From assembly GCA_003164275.1 (NCBI GenBank), contig PLSY01000264.1:1-13234 (forward strand): a DNA stretch of 13,234 nt, written 5' to 3'. Below, piece after piece: positions 12,720 through 13,234 of the stretch (the first letter of the stretch is position 1; every line of letters starts with the position of its first letter). A program made the translations under genes and the position numbers. Under the pieces are notes generated by a model that was not told the origin of the DNA, made no database searches, and was given only the letters and a program-made list of their open reading frames with translations. Source of the stretch: Acidimicrobiaceae bacterium. GTDB lineage: Bacteria; Actinomycetota; Acidimicrobiia; Acidimicrobiales; RAAP-2.

Positions 12720-13234
12720 GTGGCAGGTACTCAGGTCAAAATTCTCGTTCCCGGCAACCATCTCATGGCTGGCCTGCTCGGCCAACGTGACGAGTTGCTG
12801 CGTTTGATCGAGCGAACTTTCGACGGCGCAACCATCGCCGTGCGGGGCAACGAGATCACCATCGAAGGTGATCGAGCCGAGCGGGTCGGCGCCCTGTTCG
12901 AGGAGCTGATCATCCTCCTCGAGTCGGGCCATGGGTTGGACGCCGTCCAGGTCAACCGGACCATCGACATGATGGGCGACAACATCCGGCCTTCGGAGGT
13001 GCTCACCTCTGAGCTGGTGCGGTCCTCCCGGGGCAAGGCCATCCGTCCGAAGACCAGTGGCCAAAAGCAGTATGCCGACGCCATCGCCTCCAACACCGTC
13101 ACCTTCGGCATCGGCCCGGCGGGAACGGGCAAGTCCTATCTGGCCGTGGCCCTCGCCGTCCAGGCCCTCCAGGCCCGTCAGGTGAGCCGGATCATCCTCA
13201 CTCGGCCCGCCGTCGAGGCCGGTGAGCGTCTCGG
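12720..13234 (+). CDS. phoH: PhoH-family ATPase, N-terminal part (runs off the window)
   Basis: PhoH (PhoH1/YbeZ type) is a cytoplasmic P-loop ATPase with RNA-helicase-like relations, often found beside the rRNA-maturation endonuclease ybeY. Only the first 171 codons are present; the frame is open to the last base, so the gene continues to the right. The N-terminal domain begins QVKILVPGNHLMAGLLGQRD (5-24) and continues through AVRGNEITIEGD (40-51). RPKTSGQKQYADAI (109-122) leads into the Walker A loop GPAGTGKS (132-139). The window ends just after RIILTRPAVEAGERLG, a conserved PhoH stretch preceding Walker B. The start is GTG 12720, where family similarity begins; no strong ribosome site precedes it. 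ybeY is expected next, outside the window. Confidence 0.93.
   Translation, partial: MAGTQVKILVPGNHLMAGLLGQRDELLRLIERTFDGATIAVRGNEITIEGDRAERVGALFEELIILLESGHGLDAVQVNRTIDMMGDNIRPSEVLTSELVRSSRGKAIRPKTSGQKQYADAIASNTVTFGIGPAGTGKSYLAVALAVQALQARQVSRIILTRPAVEAGERL

Overview
The window is GC-rich DNA with GTG and TTG starts mixed among ATG starts and few strong Shine-Dalgarno sites. It looks like an actinobacterial chromosome. The right half carries the order hrcA - dnaJ - rsmE - (two regulators) - HIT - phoH. The core of that order (hrcA-dnaJ2-rsmE ... phoH) is known from Actinobacteria such as Mycobacterium and Streptomyces. A BldD-type regulator lies inside it, which also points to Actinobacteria. 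The rest of the content suggests a deep-branching class such as Acidimicrobiia; this last step is inference and was not tested by database search.

Left half (about 1-6020): cell-surface glycan genes. They are a multi-spanning oligosaccharide flippase (+), a family 2 glycosyltransferase (-), a GT4-like glycosyltransferase (+) and a two-domain alpha/beta hydrolase (-). They are not one operon: strands alternate, the ends are tail-to-tail (the second pair share a 4-nt overlap of stop codons), and a 277-bp divergent spacer holds a GTGATG tandem repeat. Together they fit assembly and export of a lipid-linked polysaccharide. The hydrolase resembles the hydrolases that accompany exosortase/exopolysaccharide loci.

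Middle (about 6020-8160): a PAP2-like membrane protein with eroded catalytic motifs, a small acidic conserved-looking hypothetical on the minus strand, and a divergent DtxR/IdeR-family metalloregulator whose metal site departs from DtxR at two positions. A hairpin at 6936-6953 separates the first two genes. Two perfect hairpins lie in the spacer upstream of the PAP2 gene.

Right half (8165-13234, all +): a heat-shock/RNA cluster. A CIRCE operator (8165-8191) precedes hrcA, so HrcA is predicted to repress its own transcript with dnaJ and rsmE. After a 147-bp gap come a BldD homologue with an intact cyclic-di-GMP signature and a one-base-overlapping excisionase-type DNA-binding protein. A HIT-family hydrolase and phoH follow; phoH runs off the window edge.

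The most interesting points are the BldD/excisionase pair embedded in the hrcA-phoH neighbourhood, the Ser-to-Arg/Cys nucleophile arrangement of the double hydrolase, and the altered metal site of the DtxR protein. I saw no RNA genes, insertion sequences, CRISPR arrays or phage genes.
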